Below, in pieces: positions 7,061 to 16,252 of a DNA stretch of 35,814 nucleotides; the first letter of the stretch is position 1; each line of letters begins with the position of its first letter. The notes below the pieces were generated by a model. That model ran no database searches. It was given only the letters and a program-made list of their open reading frames with translations, and was not told the origin of the DNA. The translations under genes were made by a program, and so were the position numbers. This DNA is from JBHHXG01 sp046756985 (GTDB lineage: Bacteria; Pseudomonadota; Zetaproteobacteria; Mariprofundales; Mariprofundaceae), in assembly GCA_046756985.1 (NCBI GenBank), contig JBHHXG010000008.1, forward strand, positions 1 to 35,814, given 5' to 3'.

Positions 7061-10000
7061 ATGCCACGCCGTACCGATATTGAATCCGTTCTGATTCTGG
7101 GCGCCGGGCCGATTATTATCGGTCAGGCCTGCGAATTCGACTATTCTGGTGTACAGGCATGCAAGGCGCTGAAGGAAGAGGGCTATCGCGTCATTCTGGT
7201 CAATTCCAATCCGGCGACGATCATGACCGATCCGGGTTTTGCCGATGCGACTTATATCGAGCCTGTAACATGGGAAGTGGTTGCAAAGATCATCGAAAAA
7301 GAGCGGCCGGATGCGATTCTGCCGACCATGGGCGGACAGACGGCGCTGAATGCAGCGCTGTCGCTCAACAAGCACGGCATTCTCGACAAATATCATGTAC
7401 AGCTGATTGGCGCGCAGCCGGAAGCCATCGACAAGGCTGAAGATCGTGAGCTTTTCAAGAAAGCGATGGACAATATCGGTCTGGAAATGGCACGTGGTGG
7501 TTTCGCTCACTCCATGGCGGAAGCCCGCGAACTGGGCGAACAAATCGGTTACCCGCTGATTATCCGCCCAAGCTTTACGCTTGGTGGCTCCGGCGGTGGC
7601 ATTGCCTACAATCCGGAGGAGTTCGAAACCATCGCAGCCGCTGGGCTGGATGCCAGCCCGACGACAGAAATCCTCGTTGAAGAATCCATTATCGGCTGGA
7701 AAGAGTTTGAGATGGAGGTCATGCGCGATCGCAATGACAACTGCGTTATTATCTGTTCAATCGAGAACCTTGATCCGATGGGGGTGCATACCGGCGATTC
7801 GATTACCATAGCCCCGGCGCAGACGCTCACGGACAAGGAATATCAGCGCATGCGTGATGCCTCGATCGCATGCCTTCGGGAAATCGGTGTCGAAACCGGC
7901 GGTTCGAATGTGCAGTTTGCGGTTAATCCAGATAACGGCCGCCTGATTATGATTGAAATGAATCCGCGCGTGTCGCGTTCTTCGGCGTTGGCCTCGAAGG
8001 CTACTGGCTTTCCGATTGCCAAGATTGCAGCTAAACTGGCCGTGGGCTACACACTGGATGAAATCCGCAATGACATCACTGGCGAAACATGGGCTGCTTT
8101 CGAGCCGTCTATCGACTATGTGGTGACGAAATTGCCGCGTTTTGCTTTTGAGAAATTCGACGGCACGGACAGTCGGCTGACGACACAAATGAAATCGGTT
8201 GGCGAGGTTATGGCTATCGGTCGGACGTTTACCGAGTCGCTTGGCAAGGCTATGCGCGGACTGGAAACGGGGACACACGGATTTGACAGGGTCCTTCCTG
8301 AAGATGCAGATGCGGAAATATTTCTGCAGGAGAAGCTGGCTGTGCCTGGTGAACAGCGTCTGTGGTGGGTGGCTGAAGCACTGAGAATGGGATGGGATGA
8401 GGCGCGCGTGTGCGCCGTAACCCGGATTGATCCGTGGTTTGTGCGCGAAATATATGCCGTGATTCAGCAGGAAGAGGCATTAAAGGGACGGAGAATAGGC
8501 GACCTGACCCCAGAGGAACTGCGTTTTGCCAAGGCCGAAGGTCTTTCGGATGCCCGCCTGGCCCAGTTGCTGGAAACCAGCGAACAGGAAATTCTGAGCG
8601 CCCGCAAGCTGGGCGGTGTGTTGCCTGTGTTCAAACGTGTGGATACCTGTGCTGCTGAGTTTGAGGCGAATACGCCCTATTTGTATTCCACCTATGAGAA
8701 GGAATGCGAGGCACAGCCAACAGATAAAAAGAAGATTATGGTGCTGGGCGGGGGGCCGAACCGCATCGGTCAGGGTATTGAGTTTGACTATTGCTGCGTG
8801 CATGCCGCCTTTGCCCTTTCCGAAGACGGCTTCGAGACCATTATGGTCAATTGCAATCCGGAGACGGTTTCAACTGATTACGATACGTCGGACCGCCTGT
8901 ATTTCGAGCCGCTGACCTTTGAAGATGTGATGGCCATTGTCGATATCGAGAAACCGGCCGGTGTCATTGTCCAGTTTGGCGGTCAAACGCCATTAAAGCT
9001 GGCAAGATCGCTCGAATCGGCTGGTGTGCCGATCATCGGTACCAGTCCGGATATGATTGATCTGGCCGAGGATCGGGAGCGTTTCCAGCAGCTTCTTACA
9101 AAACTGAAGCTGAAACAGCCGGATAATGGCACGGCGCGCTCGGTAGATGAGGCGCTGAAAGTCGCCAGCGGGATCGGTTATCCGGTTGTTGTGCGTCCGT
9201 CCTATGTGCTGGGTGGGCGGGCCATGCAGATTGTACATGATGAAGCAGGGTTGCTGCGCTATATGCATGAAGCAGTCATGGCCAGCCCGGATCATCCCGT
9301 ACTGCTGGATCGTTTTCTGAATCAGGCCATTGAACTGGATGTGGATGCGCTATGCGATGGCACCCGGGTGGTCATTGGCGGTATCATGGAACATATTGAG
9401 GAGGCTGGCGTGCATTCGGGTGATTCGGCCTGTTGCCTGCCGCCGCATTCAATCTCCGAAGAAACCATTGCCGAGGTCAAACGTCAGACCGAAGCGTTGG
9501 GACTTGCGCTACATGTAAAGGGTTTGCTGAATATCCAGTTTGCGCTCCAGGGCGATGAGCTCTATGTGCTGGAAGTCAATCCGCGCGCCAGCCGTACAGT
9601 ACCGTTTGTTTCCAAGGCGACAGGCGTGCCGCTGGCAAAAATTGCAGCAAGGATTATGAGCGGTCAGAGTCTTGATGAGCTTGGTATTGACGGCGTGCCG
9701 CAGCCGGTCGGCTACCGCGCCGTCAAGGAAGCCGTATTCCCGTTTGTTAAATTCCGCGGTGTAGATCCGCTACTTTCGCCTGAAATGAAATCAACCGGAG
9801 AGGTGATGGGTATTGCATCGGATTTTGCCGCTGCCTTCAACAAGGCCCAGCTTGGAGCGGGCCAGTTGTTGCCACACGGCGGACGGGCATTTGTTTCGGT
9901 ACGCGGAGCCGACAAGGAACGCGTTTTGCCGCTGGCCCGGATGTTGTGCTCAGCCGGTTTTGAAGTGTTGGCGACATCAGGAACGCATGCCACACTGGAA

Positions 10001-10285
10001 CAAGCTAGTATTACGAGCACCAGCGTGGCCAAGGTGACCGATGGCGAACGGCCGCATATAGTGGATCGTTTGTTGAATGACGAAGTGGATTTAATCGTCA
10101 ACACCACAGAAGGGACGCAGGCGATCAAGGATTCCAAATCGATCCGGCAGGCGGCGCTGGATCGTGGCATTGTCTATTTTACGACCATCGCCGGTGGGCT
10201 GGCTGCGGCCGAGGCCGTGTTAAGTCCGGCGAATGTTACGGACGTGCAGAGTTTGCAGGATTATCATCATGGGGAGATGCAATAG
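7061..10285 (+). CDS. carB: Carbamoyl-phosphate synthase large subunit
   Basis: Makes carbamoyl phosphate from bicarbonate, ammonia and two ATP for arginine and pyrimidine synthesis. The 1074-residue length matches the family (E. coli 1073). Two homologous ATP-grasp halves are visible. The first begins at ESVLILGAGPIIIGQACEFD and the second at about residue 558 with VLGGGPNRIGQGIEFDY. Matching motifs are RPSFTLGGSGGG and RPSYVLGGRAMQ, then EMNPRVSRSSALASKATG and EVNPRASRTVPFVSKATG. The last 140 or so residues form the MGS-like regulatory domain (VLATSGTHATLE). The ATG at 7061 follows GAGGAG at 7043, with a rather long 12-base gap. The glutaminase subunit gene carA is not adjacent, unlike the common carAB layout. 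The stop overlaps the greA GTG by one base. Confidence 0.97.
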   Translation: MPRRTDIESVLILGAGPIIIGQACEFDYSGVQACKALKEEGYRVILVNSNPATIMTDPGFADATYIEPVTWEVVAKIIEKERPDAILPTMGGQTALNAALSLNKHGILDKYHVQLIGAQPEAIDKAEDRELFKKAMDNIGLEMARGGFAHSMAEARELGEQIGYPLIIRPSFTLGGSGGGIAYNPEEFETIAAAGLDASPTTEILVEESIIGWKEFEMEVMRDRNDNCVIICSIENLDPMGVHTGDSITIAPAQTLTDKEYQRMRDASIACLREIGVETGGSNVQFAVNPDNGRLIMIEMNPRVSRSSALASKATGFPIAKIAAKLAVGYTLDEIRNDITGETWAAFEPSIDYVVTKLPRFAFEKFDGTDSRLTTQMKSVGEVMAIGRTFTESLGKAMRGLETGTHGFDRVLPEDADAEIFLQEKLAVPGEQRLWWVAEALRMGWDEARVCAVTRIDPWFVREIYAVIQQEEALKGRRIGDLTPEELRFAKAEGLSDARLAQLLETSEQEILSARKLGGVLPVFKRVDTCAAEFEANTPYLYSTYEKECEAQPTDKKKIMVLGGGPNRIGQGIEFDYCCVHAAFALSEDGFETIMVNCNPETVSTDYDTSDRLYFEPLTFEDVMAIVDIEKPAGVIVQFGGQTPLKLARSLESAGVPIIGTSPDMIDLAEDRERFQQLLTKLKLKQPDNGTARSVDEALKVASGIGYPVVVRPSYVLGGRAMQIVHDEAGLLRYMHEAVMASPDHPVLLDRFLNQAIELDVDALCDGTRVVIGGIMEHIEEAGVHSGDSACCLPPHSISEETIAEVKRQTEALGLALHVKGLLNIQFALQGDELYVLEVNPRASRTVPFVSKATGVPLAKIAARIMSGQSLDELGIDGVPQPVGYRAVKEAVFPFVKFRGVDPLLSPEMKSTGEVMGIASDFAAAFNKAQLGAGQLLPHGGRAFVSVRGADKERVLPLARMLCSAGFEVLATSGTHATLEQASITSTSVAKVTDGERPHIVDRLLNDEVDLIVNTTEGTQAIKDSKSIRQAALDRGIVYFTTIAGGLAAAEAVLSPANVTDVQSLQDYHHGEMQ

Positions 10286-10758
10286 TGGAACGTGTTCCAA
10301 TGACGACACATGGCGCCGAAAAACTTCGCGAGGAACTCACGCATCTAAAGAGCGTGAAGCGCCCGCAGATTATCGAAGCCATTGCGACGGCTCGTGCACA
10401 TGGCGATCTGTCCGAAAATGCCGAATACCATGCGGCCAAGGATGAACAGGGCTTCATCGAGGGGCGGATCAAGGAACTGGAAGACAAGATTGCCCGCGCC
10501 CATGTTATTGATCCATCCACGATTGATGCGGAGAAGGTCGTGTTTGGCGCGACCGTCAGCCTGATTGACCTGGATTCCGGCTCGGAGGTCGAGTATCAGA
10601 TTGTCGGTGTGGACGAGGCGGATATAAGCCAGGGAAAGGTTTCCATTACTTCTCCCATTGCCCGTGCGCTGATCGGCAGGGAAGAGGGCGATGTCGCCAT
10701 TGTACAGGCGCCAGGTGGAGAGCGTGAATATGAAGTGCAGGAAATCCTCTACACATGA
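10285..10758 (+). CDS. greA: Transcription elongation factor GreA
   Basis: GreA rescues backtracked RNA polymerase by stimulating transcript cleavage. The 157-residue protein has the N-terminal coiled coil with the acidic tip (GDLSENAEYHAAKDEQGF at about residues 41-58) and the C-terminal FKBP-like domain (VSITSPIARALIGREEGD). I chose the GTG at 10285 because it gives MERVPMT, aligned with MQAIPMT of E. coli GreA; an ATG five codons later (10300) is the alternative. The GTG shares its first base with the last base of the carB stop (TAGTG), so translation is probably coupled. carB-greA adjacency is known from other proteobacteria. Confidence 0.96.
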   Translation: MERVPMTTHGAEKLREELTHLKSVKRPQIIEAIATARAHGDLSENAEYHAAKDEQGFIEGRIKELEDKIARAHVIDPSTIDAEKVVFGATVSLIDLDSGSEVEYQIVGVDEADISQGKVSITSPIARALIGREEGDVAIVQAPGGEREYEVQEILYT

Positions 10759-10833
10759 GAAATCTCGCGGATGAGCCTCCCAACGCTTTGGTCTGGCAAA
10801 ATGGAATTCGGTGTATGGCAAGATGGATAACTG

Positions 10834-11319
10834 ATGGTTTTTCGCGCTGAATGTATGCGGGGCGTAGCGATCCGGCTGAGTCTGGCGTTGATGGCGGGAC
10901 TTCTCATTGTAACGGGTTACGTGGTGGTACCGGTTCTGTTTGCCAAGGCTGCCAGTTCCGCTGAAGCGGGCATGCTGGCCGGACATATTTTCCATATAGC
11001 CAACAGGGGCGTGCTATTATTGGGCATTGCCGTGGCGGTCTTTTGGCTGCGCATGGGAGAGATTGGAAAAATGCGCTGGAGCATACTCTTGGTGCTCCTG
11101 GCGCTGGTGGCCATCAATGAATTTGCCCTGACGCCCGTCATGGCAGAGATCAAGTCCCAGGCAGGCCCCATGGACATGCTGGCCAAGGATCATCCGCAAC
11201 GTGCTGTCTTTGGTATGTGGCATGGTATCAGCGCTACAGGGCATCTACTGGCATCATTATGCGCTGCTGCGCTGGTAATGCTGGGCGGCGGCAGGAAAAT
11301 ATCATGCAGCCATTCATGA
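10834..11319 (+). CDS. DUF4149-like inner-membrane protein
   Basis: 161-residue protein with four hydrophobic segments: about 14-34 (SLALMAGLLIVTGYVVVPVLF), 56-72 (GVLLLGIAVAVFWL), 78-95 (WSILLVLLALVAINEFAL) and 136-152 (LLASLCAAALVML). The pattern of PVLF, then an AG.I/FHI region, then FG.WHGISATGHLL near the end resembles DUF4149 membrane proteins of unknown function. The ATG at 10834 has no good ribosome binding site, and an ATG at 10855 is equally possible. It follows greA by 75 bases and overlaps the next gene by 16, suggesting co-expression with the transporter. No function can be assigned. Confidence 0.7.
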   Translation: MVFRAECMRGVAIRLSLALMAGLLIVTGYVVVPVLFAKAASSAEAGMLAGHIFHIANRGVLLLGIAVAVFWLRMGEIGKMRWSILLVLLALVAINEFALTPVMAEIKSQAGPMDMLAKDHPQRAVFGMWHGISATGHLLASLCAAALVMLGGGRKISCSHS

Positions 11320-12380
11320 ACTGGCTGCAGCAGCGCTTTGAAGACACGCAGTTGATGATGCTGCTGGCATCACTGCTTGGCATTTTTGTGCTGCTGATAT
11401 TGCTTGGCGATATCCTGGCACCACTGCTGGTAGCAATTGCGCTGGCTTACGTGCTCGATGGCGTCGTGGACCTTCTGTGCCACTGCCGGGTGCCGAGATT
11501 GCCGGCTATCCTGCTTGTCGGCACTGGCGCAATGCTCATTGTTCTGTTTGCAATGCTGTCGCTGTTGCCGTTGCTGACAGAGCAGATCGGACGCCTGATC
11601 GGACAGGTGCCGCAATATGTCCAGGCCATGCGTACATCCCTGCACGATTTGCAGGCGCACTATGCCGGCTGGATTAATCCGGAATATTTGCAACAGTTGC
11701 TGGCAAAGCTGGCCGAAACCCTGCAGGGCTGGGGAGGGGATCTGCTGTCATTCTCACTGTCCTCCATTCCGGGTTTGATCACGCTGCTTGTCTATGCCGT
11801 GATTGTACCTGTGCTGGTGTTTTTCCTGCTCAAGGATAAAGATAAACTGATTGTCTGGGGACAGCGTTTTCTGCCCCGTGATCGCGCACTGCTGCACCGC
11901 GTATGGGGTGAAGTGGATATCCAGATTGGTAATTATATCCGTGGCAAGTTCTGGGAATCTTTCATTGTCGGCATCGCCATGTGGCTGGTGTTCTGGCTGA
12001 TGGGGCACGAGTATGCCCTGTTACTGGGAACACTGACCGGCATTTCTGTGTGGATTCCCTTTGTCGGTGCGGCAGTGGTGACGATTCCGGTTGTGCTACT
12101 GTCCTTTTTCCAGTGGGGATGGACGGAAACCACGCTGTACAGCCTGATTGCCTACACGATCATTCAGGCACTGGATGCCAATGTTATTGTGCCGTGGCTG
12201 TTTTCTGAAATCGTGAACATGCATCCAATTGCCATTGTTGTAGCCATTCTTGTGTTCGGCAGCCTGTGGGGAGTGCTGGGTGTGTTTATAGCCATTCCAA
12301 TGGCGGCATTGGTGCAGAGCGTTTTGGCAATTGTATTAGAACGCAATCAACCCAATCCCGAAACATCTTCTCCGGTCTGA
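11304..12380 (+). CDS. AI-2E/PerM-family transporter
   Basis: Member of the AI-2E transporter (PerM/DUF20, UPF0118) family, whose characterised members export autoinducer-2 or move Na+/H+ and other solutes. The 358-residue protein has an N-terminal pair of helices (LMMLLASLLGIFVLLILLGDILAPLLVAI, split by a short loop), the family segment AYVLDGVVDLL, a third helix pair at about 65-90, the soluble LIGQVPQYVQAM region, and then four to five C-terminal helices including GTLTGISVWIPFVGAAVV and VFGSLWGVLGVFIAIP, which are characteristic. The frame is open from 11217, but the ATG at 11304, preceded by CAGGAAAA, starts at the usual family N-terminus. Substrate unknown. Confidence 0.87.
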   Translation: MQPFMNWLQQRFEDTQLMMLLASLLGIFVLLILLGDILAPLLVAIALAYVLDGVVDLLCHCRVPRLPAILLVGTGAMLIVLFAMLSLLPLLTEQIGRLIGQVPQYVQAMRTSLHDLQAHYAGWINPEYLQQLLAKLAETLQGWGGDLLSFSLSSIPGLITLLVYAVIVPVLVFFLLKDKDKLIVWGQRFLPRDRALLHRVWGEVDIQIGNYIRGKFWESFIVGIAMWLVFWLMGHEYALLLGTLTGISVWIPFVGAAVVTIPVVLLSFFQWGWTETTLYSLIAYTIIQALDANVIVPWLFSEIVNMHPIAIVVAILVFGSLWGVLGVFIAIPMAALVQSVLAIVLERNQPNPETSSPV

Positions 12381-12389
12381 AGAATTGCG

Positions 12390-12417
12390 TTGACACATCC
12401 TAGTCTGTTTCTAGTCT
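12390..12417 (+). promoter_or_regulatory. Candidate promoter of the yfgM-bamB-der run
   Basis: A perfect -35 TTGACA (12390-12395) is followed after 16 bases by TAGTCT (12412-12417), a poor -10. TAGTCTG also occurs 11 bases earlier as a direct repeat. It leaves a 5' leader of about 90 bases that includes an unused GGAGGTG at 12477-12483. Confidence 0.4.
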
Positions 12418-12513
12418 GCAAGCGCGTTTCTGCAGAGAACAGGGAAACCTCCGAAACAGGCAGAATTCTGATTTTGGAGGTGCCTTAAATCATTTATCGC
12501 AAGGTTGAGTATC

Positions 12514-13218
12514 ATGAGTCAAAAGGCGAGTGCCTCAGAAAAGAGTAACAACAAGCAACCCCAGGAGGAACCGCAGGAAGGTCTGCTGGCTGCAGAGTTC
12601 GAAGAGCTGAAACGTGACATGCGTTCAGCGCAGATCATTGCCTGGGTCCAGGAAAACCAGCAGCAGCTGATTGCAGCGGCGGTTGTACTGGTGATGCTGC
12701 TTTTTGCTGGTGGCTTCTGGCTGGAGCATGAACGTTCACAACGTACGTCGGCTGCAACGCTGTATCATCAGGCTATGTCAACGACAGATGAAACAGATAA
12801 AAAGAGCCTGATGGAAACCGTTGTCAGGGATTATACCAACAGCGCCTATGGCGCCCTGGCCCTGATGCACCTGGCGCGAATTGATTCCGCCCAGGCCGAG
12901 GGCCACTTGCAGGCACTTATCAATCATCCGAAGGCCATGCCTGAATGGGTCTGGCAGTCTCGGCTTGATCTGGCTGAGATATATTTGGCGCATGGCGATG
13001 CCCAAGCTGTGCGGTCCGTGTTGCAGGAACCGGTGGGCGAGACGTATGAGCAACTGCGTCATTACCTGTTGGCGCTGAATACAGCCGATGCCGGGGAAAA
13101 AGCCGGGCATCTGCAGATGGCACTGGATGCGACATCTCACGATGAAGATCTGAAACAGAAAATTGAAACCATGCTGGCCACATCCACAACGACATCCGGA
13201 TCAAAGCAGAAAAAATGA
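12514..13218 (+). CDS. yfgM: YfgM-like TPR membrane protein
   Basis: YfgM-type (TPR_21) protein, a bitopic inner-membrane protein that in E. coli binds PpiD and the Sec translocon and helps periplasmic chaperoning. The 234-residue product has a polar Gln/Glu-rich N-terminus, a cytoplasmic amphipathic stretch, one membrane helix at about 50-69 (LIAAAVVLVMLLFAGGFWL), then a helical periplasmic region with TPR-like periodicity (TLYHQAM, YGALALMHLARI, WQSRLDLAEIYLAHGDA). An in-frame TTG at 12505 is possible, but the ATG at 12514 with AAGG upstream is preferred. Its stop overlaps the bamB start (ATGA), and der follows, the same order as in gammaproteobacteria. Confidence 0.85.
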   Translation: MSQKASASEKSNNKQPQEEPQEGLLAAEFEELKRDMRSAQIIAWVQENQQQLIAAAVVLVMLLFAGGFWLEHERSQRTSAATLYHQAMSTTDETDKKSLMETVVRDYTNSAYGALALMHLARIDSAQAEGHLQALINHPKAMPEWVWQSRLDLAEIYLAHGDAQAVRSVLQEPVGETYEQLRHYLLALNTADAGEKAGHLQMALDATSHDEDLKQKIETMLATSTTTSGSKQKK

Positions 13219-14429
13219 TCTCCACCTGCATGAAACTGGCGGGGATGGGTGTCGCGTTGTTGCTGGCATCCTGCGCGGGACTGCCGGACTTCTCAGACTT
13301 TTCCAGCGAGGGTGGCGGCAAAGAGCATGCCGCTGTAGCTACTGCTGAAAGTAATGAAATGCCTGGGCATCGTGTGCGGGGCGGGGTTTCGGTTGCCTGG
13401 CAGACGAATGTTGATCAGCGCGCGCCGGCGTCGCCCTCGGGTTTCAGCCTGCCGTTTGCATTTGAGCGTGATGGCCGTTCACTGATTGTTGCCGGAGCCA
13501 GAGACAGACGGGCCCGTATCTATAATCAGAGCGGACAGGAGTTGCTCCGTATTGCCCTTGAGCATCCTTCGGAGTCAGGCGCATTACTGCTGGAAAACGG
13601 TCTGGTGGTGGTGGGTGATGTGCAAGGCGTGCTCTATGGCCTTGATCCGATAAAGGGCACGGTTGTCTGGAGCAGGCAGCTTTCTTCATTAATCCTGGGC
13701 AAGCCTGTTGCTCTCCAGGACGGCTTTGTGGTGCAAACGGCGGATAATCGTATCTACAGTTTTTCCGCAGCGGGAAAAAAACGCTGGAGTTATACCGGGA
13801 AGCTGGGTGGCATTGCCATGCACATGGGCGCATCGCCACTGTTTGTGGATGGCCAGATTTATGCTGTGTTCACGAATGGTGATGTCGTTGCGCTCAAGGC
13901 GGAATCCGGCGCTCTGTTATGGCGGCGCCAACTGATTCTGAAAGCAGGTGCGGCCGTTCTGAGCGAGCTGCGTGTTCCTGTTGCCGACCCGGTGCTGGTC
14001 AAACACTCACAAGACGCACAAGACGGCGATGCGTTGCTGATCGCTTTTTATCAAGGCGACTTGGTTATGCTGTCACGTCTCGATGGGAGCCGTATTTTTA
14101 ACCGCAAAATTTCACTGAAAACATCGCCGCTGACTGTTGGTCAGACCGTCTATGTCGCGGGCAGCGACGGTGCCGTACAGGCGCTGGATGTGCAAAGCGG
14201 TCAGACATTGTGGAAGCAGAAACTGTCAGAAGGTGAACTGGTTGGCCCTGTACTTTGGCGGGATAATCTGTGGATTGCGGATGATCAGGGCGTCGTCTTC
14301 CGCCTTGATACGCAGGGCAATACGCTTGGTAGCCGCAAACTTTCCGGCCGGATTGAGCGTTCACCGGTTCCGATGCCTGCAGGCGTGCTGGTTCGCAATG
14401 ATCTGGGAACCCTGTACCTGTTACGCTGA
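13215..14429 (+). CDS. bamB: Outer-membrane assembly lipoprotein BamB
   Basis: BamB is the beta-propeller lipoprotein of the BAM complex that inserts beta-barrel proteins in the outer membrane. The 404-residue protein has a lipoprotein signal (about residues 1-19) with lipobox LLAS-C, making Cys20 the lipidated residue. From about residue 55 onward it carries repeated PQQ-like blades: GVLYGLDPIKGTVVWSRQL, NRIYSFSAAGKKRWSY, GDVVALKAESGALLWRRQL, GAVQALDVQSGQTLWKQKL and GVVFRLDTQGNTLGSRKL. Residue 21 onward is Gly/Leu rather than Asp, consistent with outer-membrane sorting. The start ATG overlaps the yfgM stop; a second ATG at 13230 would give a shorter signal. Gene order with yfgM and der strongly supports the call. 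Confidence 0.93.
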   Translation: MISTCMKLAGMGVALLLASCAGLPDFSDFSSEGGGKEHAAVATAESNEMPGHRVRGGVSVAWQTNVDQRAPASPSGFSLPFAFERDGRSLIVAGARDRRARIYNQSGQELLRIALEHPSESGALLLENGLVVVGDVQGVLYGLDPIKGTVVWSRQLSSLILGKPVALQDGFVVQTADNRIYSFSAAGKKRWSYTGKLGGIAMHMGASPLFVDGQIYAVFTNGDVVALKAESGALLWRRQLILKAGAAVLSELRVPVADPVLVKHSQDAQDGDALLIAFYQGDLVMLSRLDGSRIFNRKISLKTSPLTVGQTVYVAGSDGAVQALDVQSGQTLWKQKLSEGELVGPVLWRDNLWIADDQGVVFRLDTQGNTLGSRKLSGRIERSPVPMPAGVLVRNDLGTLYLLR

Positions 14430-14464
14430 CGGTCTTTTCTGCCAAAGATTCCGGAGCAGATGAT

Positions 14465-15802
14465 ATGGGCGTTCAATTGCCTGTGGTTGCCATTGTCGGC
14501 AGGCCGAATGTTGGCAAGTCCACACTGTTCAATCGGCTGATACGCAGAAGGAAAGCTATTGTCGGCGATCGGCCCGGTGTGACTGTAGACCGTCTGGAAA
14601 GCGAATGCCGTATTGGGGACAGACAGACGGTACTTGTCGATACTGGCGGAATTGGTGAATCCCAGCATGGGGAGATGCAGGTGGCCATTGATACACAGGT
14701 TGAGGCAGCTCTCGAGATTGCTGATCTGGTGCTGTTTGTCGTTGACGGTGCGGCTGGTTCCACGCCTGTAGACGCATCCATTGCGGATAAATTGCGGCGC
14801 AAAGGCGTGCCTGCCGTGCTGGTCGTCAACAAAGCAGAGAATCCCGATGTGGTGGCCGATTTCTATGCGCTGGGCATTGCGGAACCACTGCCAGTCTCAG
14901 CCATTCACGGACAGGGCATCAAGACGCTGATCCGCCATATTGAATCGCAGGTTCCGGGGAAAACCACAGATGCGCCAGAGACAGTTGAACCGCTGGCCCG
15001 TATCGCCGTGATCGGGCGTCCGAATGTCGGCAAGTCCACGCTAATAAATGCATGGCTGAAACGCGACCGTATGGTTGTCAGCCCCATTGCAGGCACCACG
15101 CGTGACGCCATTGATGTGGATCTGGCTTACAAAGGTGATGCTGTGCGGCTGATAGACACGGCCGGGCAACGCAAACATGGCCGTATCAGCGATGTCATCG
15201 AGTTTGTTGCCCGCGTGAAGGCCGTACAGGCGTTCCGCCGTTCGGATGCCGCTGTCATGCTGCTGGATGGTACGGAGGGTATCGTCGAGCAGGATATGCG
15301 GTTGATGCAACTGGCATTTAATGAAGGCTGCGCACTGATTGTGGCTGTGAATAAACTGGATATGCTTTCCGATGATGAATGGAAATACTACACAGAGCGA
15401 CTGGATTTCCGCATGCGGGGCTTGCCGGATGTGCCGGTGTTCCGTGTTGCAGCCAGGCATGGCACAGGCGTAAGCCGCTTACTTGACGAGGCCGTACAGG
15501 CGGCAGGTCGCAACGCCTTTGAAGCCGGAACTGGTGAATTGAACCGCTGGCTGGAGAAGGCGCAGCAGCTGCAGCGCGCTCCGAGTGATGATGGCGCAGC
15601 AGTACGTCTCAAATACATTTCCCAGACATCCACGCATCCGCCGATGCTGAAGATCTTCTGTAACCGCCCTAAAAGTATCAAGCAGAGCTACAGGCGTTAT
15701 CTTGAGCAGAGTTTTCGCAATACATTTAACCTGCCAGGCGTACCGATCCGTTTCATTTTTTCGGCCAGCAAGAATCCTTATGCGCCGACTGGCCGTGGGT
15801 GA
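14465..15802 (+). CDS. der: Ribosome-associated GTPase Der (EngA)
   Basis: Tandem-domain GTPase needed for 50S ribosome maturation. The 445-residue protein has G domain 1 (GRPNVGKSTLFNRL at about 12-25, DTGGI, NKAE) and G domain 2 (GRPNVGKSTLINAWL at about 183-197, DTAGQ, NKLD), followed by a KH-like domain ending in the usual family tail GVPIRFIF. Domain 1 has NKAE instead of NKxD in the guanine-specificity motif, which is seen in other Der proteins. It starts 35 bases after bamB and is followed after 9 bases by ratA. Full length and intact. Confidence 0.96.
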   Translation: MGVQLPVVAIVGRPNVGKSTLFNRLIRRRKAIVGDRPGVTVDRLESECRIGDRQTVLVDTGGIGESQHGEMQVAIDTQVEAALEIADLVLFVVDGAAGSTPVDASIADKLRRKGVPAVLVVNKAENPDVVADFYALGIAEPLPVSAIHGQGIKTLIRHIESQVPGKTTDAPETVEPLARIAVIGRPNVGKSTLINAWLKRDRMVVSPIAGTTRDAIDVDLAYKGDAVRLIDTAGQRKHGRISDVIEFVARVKAVQAFRRSDAAVMLLDGTEGIVEQDMRLMQLAFNEGCALIVAVNKLDMLSDDEWKYYTERLDFRMRGLPDVPVFRVAARHGTGVSRLLDEAVQAAGRNAFEAGTGELNRWLEKAQQLQRAPSDDGAAVRLKYISQTSTHPPMLKIFCNRPKSIKQSYRRYLEQSFRNTFNLPGVPIRFIFSASKNPYAPTGRG

Positions 15803-15811
15803 CACTGATCT

Positions 15812-16249
15812 ATGCACAGCTTTGAGGAAACGCGCGAACTGCCATGTGCTGCACAGAATATGTTCGATGTTGTTATGGATATTGAGGCCTATGCCGAATT
15901 CTTACCATGGGTGGCCGATGCAAAAGTGCTGAGCCGGAACGAAGGCGAACTGACTGCTGAACTGGTGGCTGATCTTGCGGGCATCCGGCACAGCTTCAAA
16001 ACGGTGGACCGCTTCATGTCCGGTAAACTGGTCGAGATTCGGCTGCTAGAGGGGCCATTCCGTTTTCTGGAGAGCGTATGGACATTTGAGAGCACCGGTG
16101 AGGCTTCCTGCCGCGTTCATTTCTCAATCGAATTCGAATTCAAGAACATGATGCTGGACATGGTGGCAAGCCCGGTGTTTTCTACAGCGTGCAAGTCCAT
16201 GGTGCATGCCTTTGAACAACGCGCCGTGCGGCTGGGAGAGGGCCACTAG
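15812..16249 (+). CDS. ratA: RatA/Coq10-family START-domain protein
   Basis: 145-residue START-like (polyketide cyclase/Coq10) protein. Relatives act either as the coenzyme-Q-binding Coq10 or as RatA, which was reported to block 70S assembly in E. coli. Visible family features are the opening HSFEETRELPCAAQNMFDVV, then YAEFLPWVADAKVL, LEGPFRFLESVWTF, and the C-terminal helix with SPVFSTACKSMVHAFEQRA. The paired neighbour rnfH, 3 bases downstream, is the usual ratA-ratB partner. Given the ubiquinone genes in the window, a Coq10-like role in quinone handling is at least as likely as a toxin role. That is inference. Confidence 0.9.
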   Translation: MHSFEETRELPCAAQNMFDVVMDIEAYAEFLPWVADAKVLSRNEGELTAELVADLAGIRHSFKTVDRFMSGKLVEIRLLEGPFRFLESVWTFESTGEASCRVHFSIEFEFKNMMLDMVASPVFSTACKSMVHAFEQRAVRLGEGH

Positions 16250-16252
16250 CCT

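Noticed and set aside
6963..7100. Small frame from ATGCAGGAG running through the hairpin before carB
   Set aside because: It crosses the candidate terminator and the carB start in another frame and has no independent ribosome binding site.
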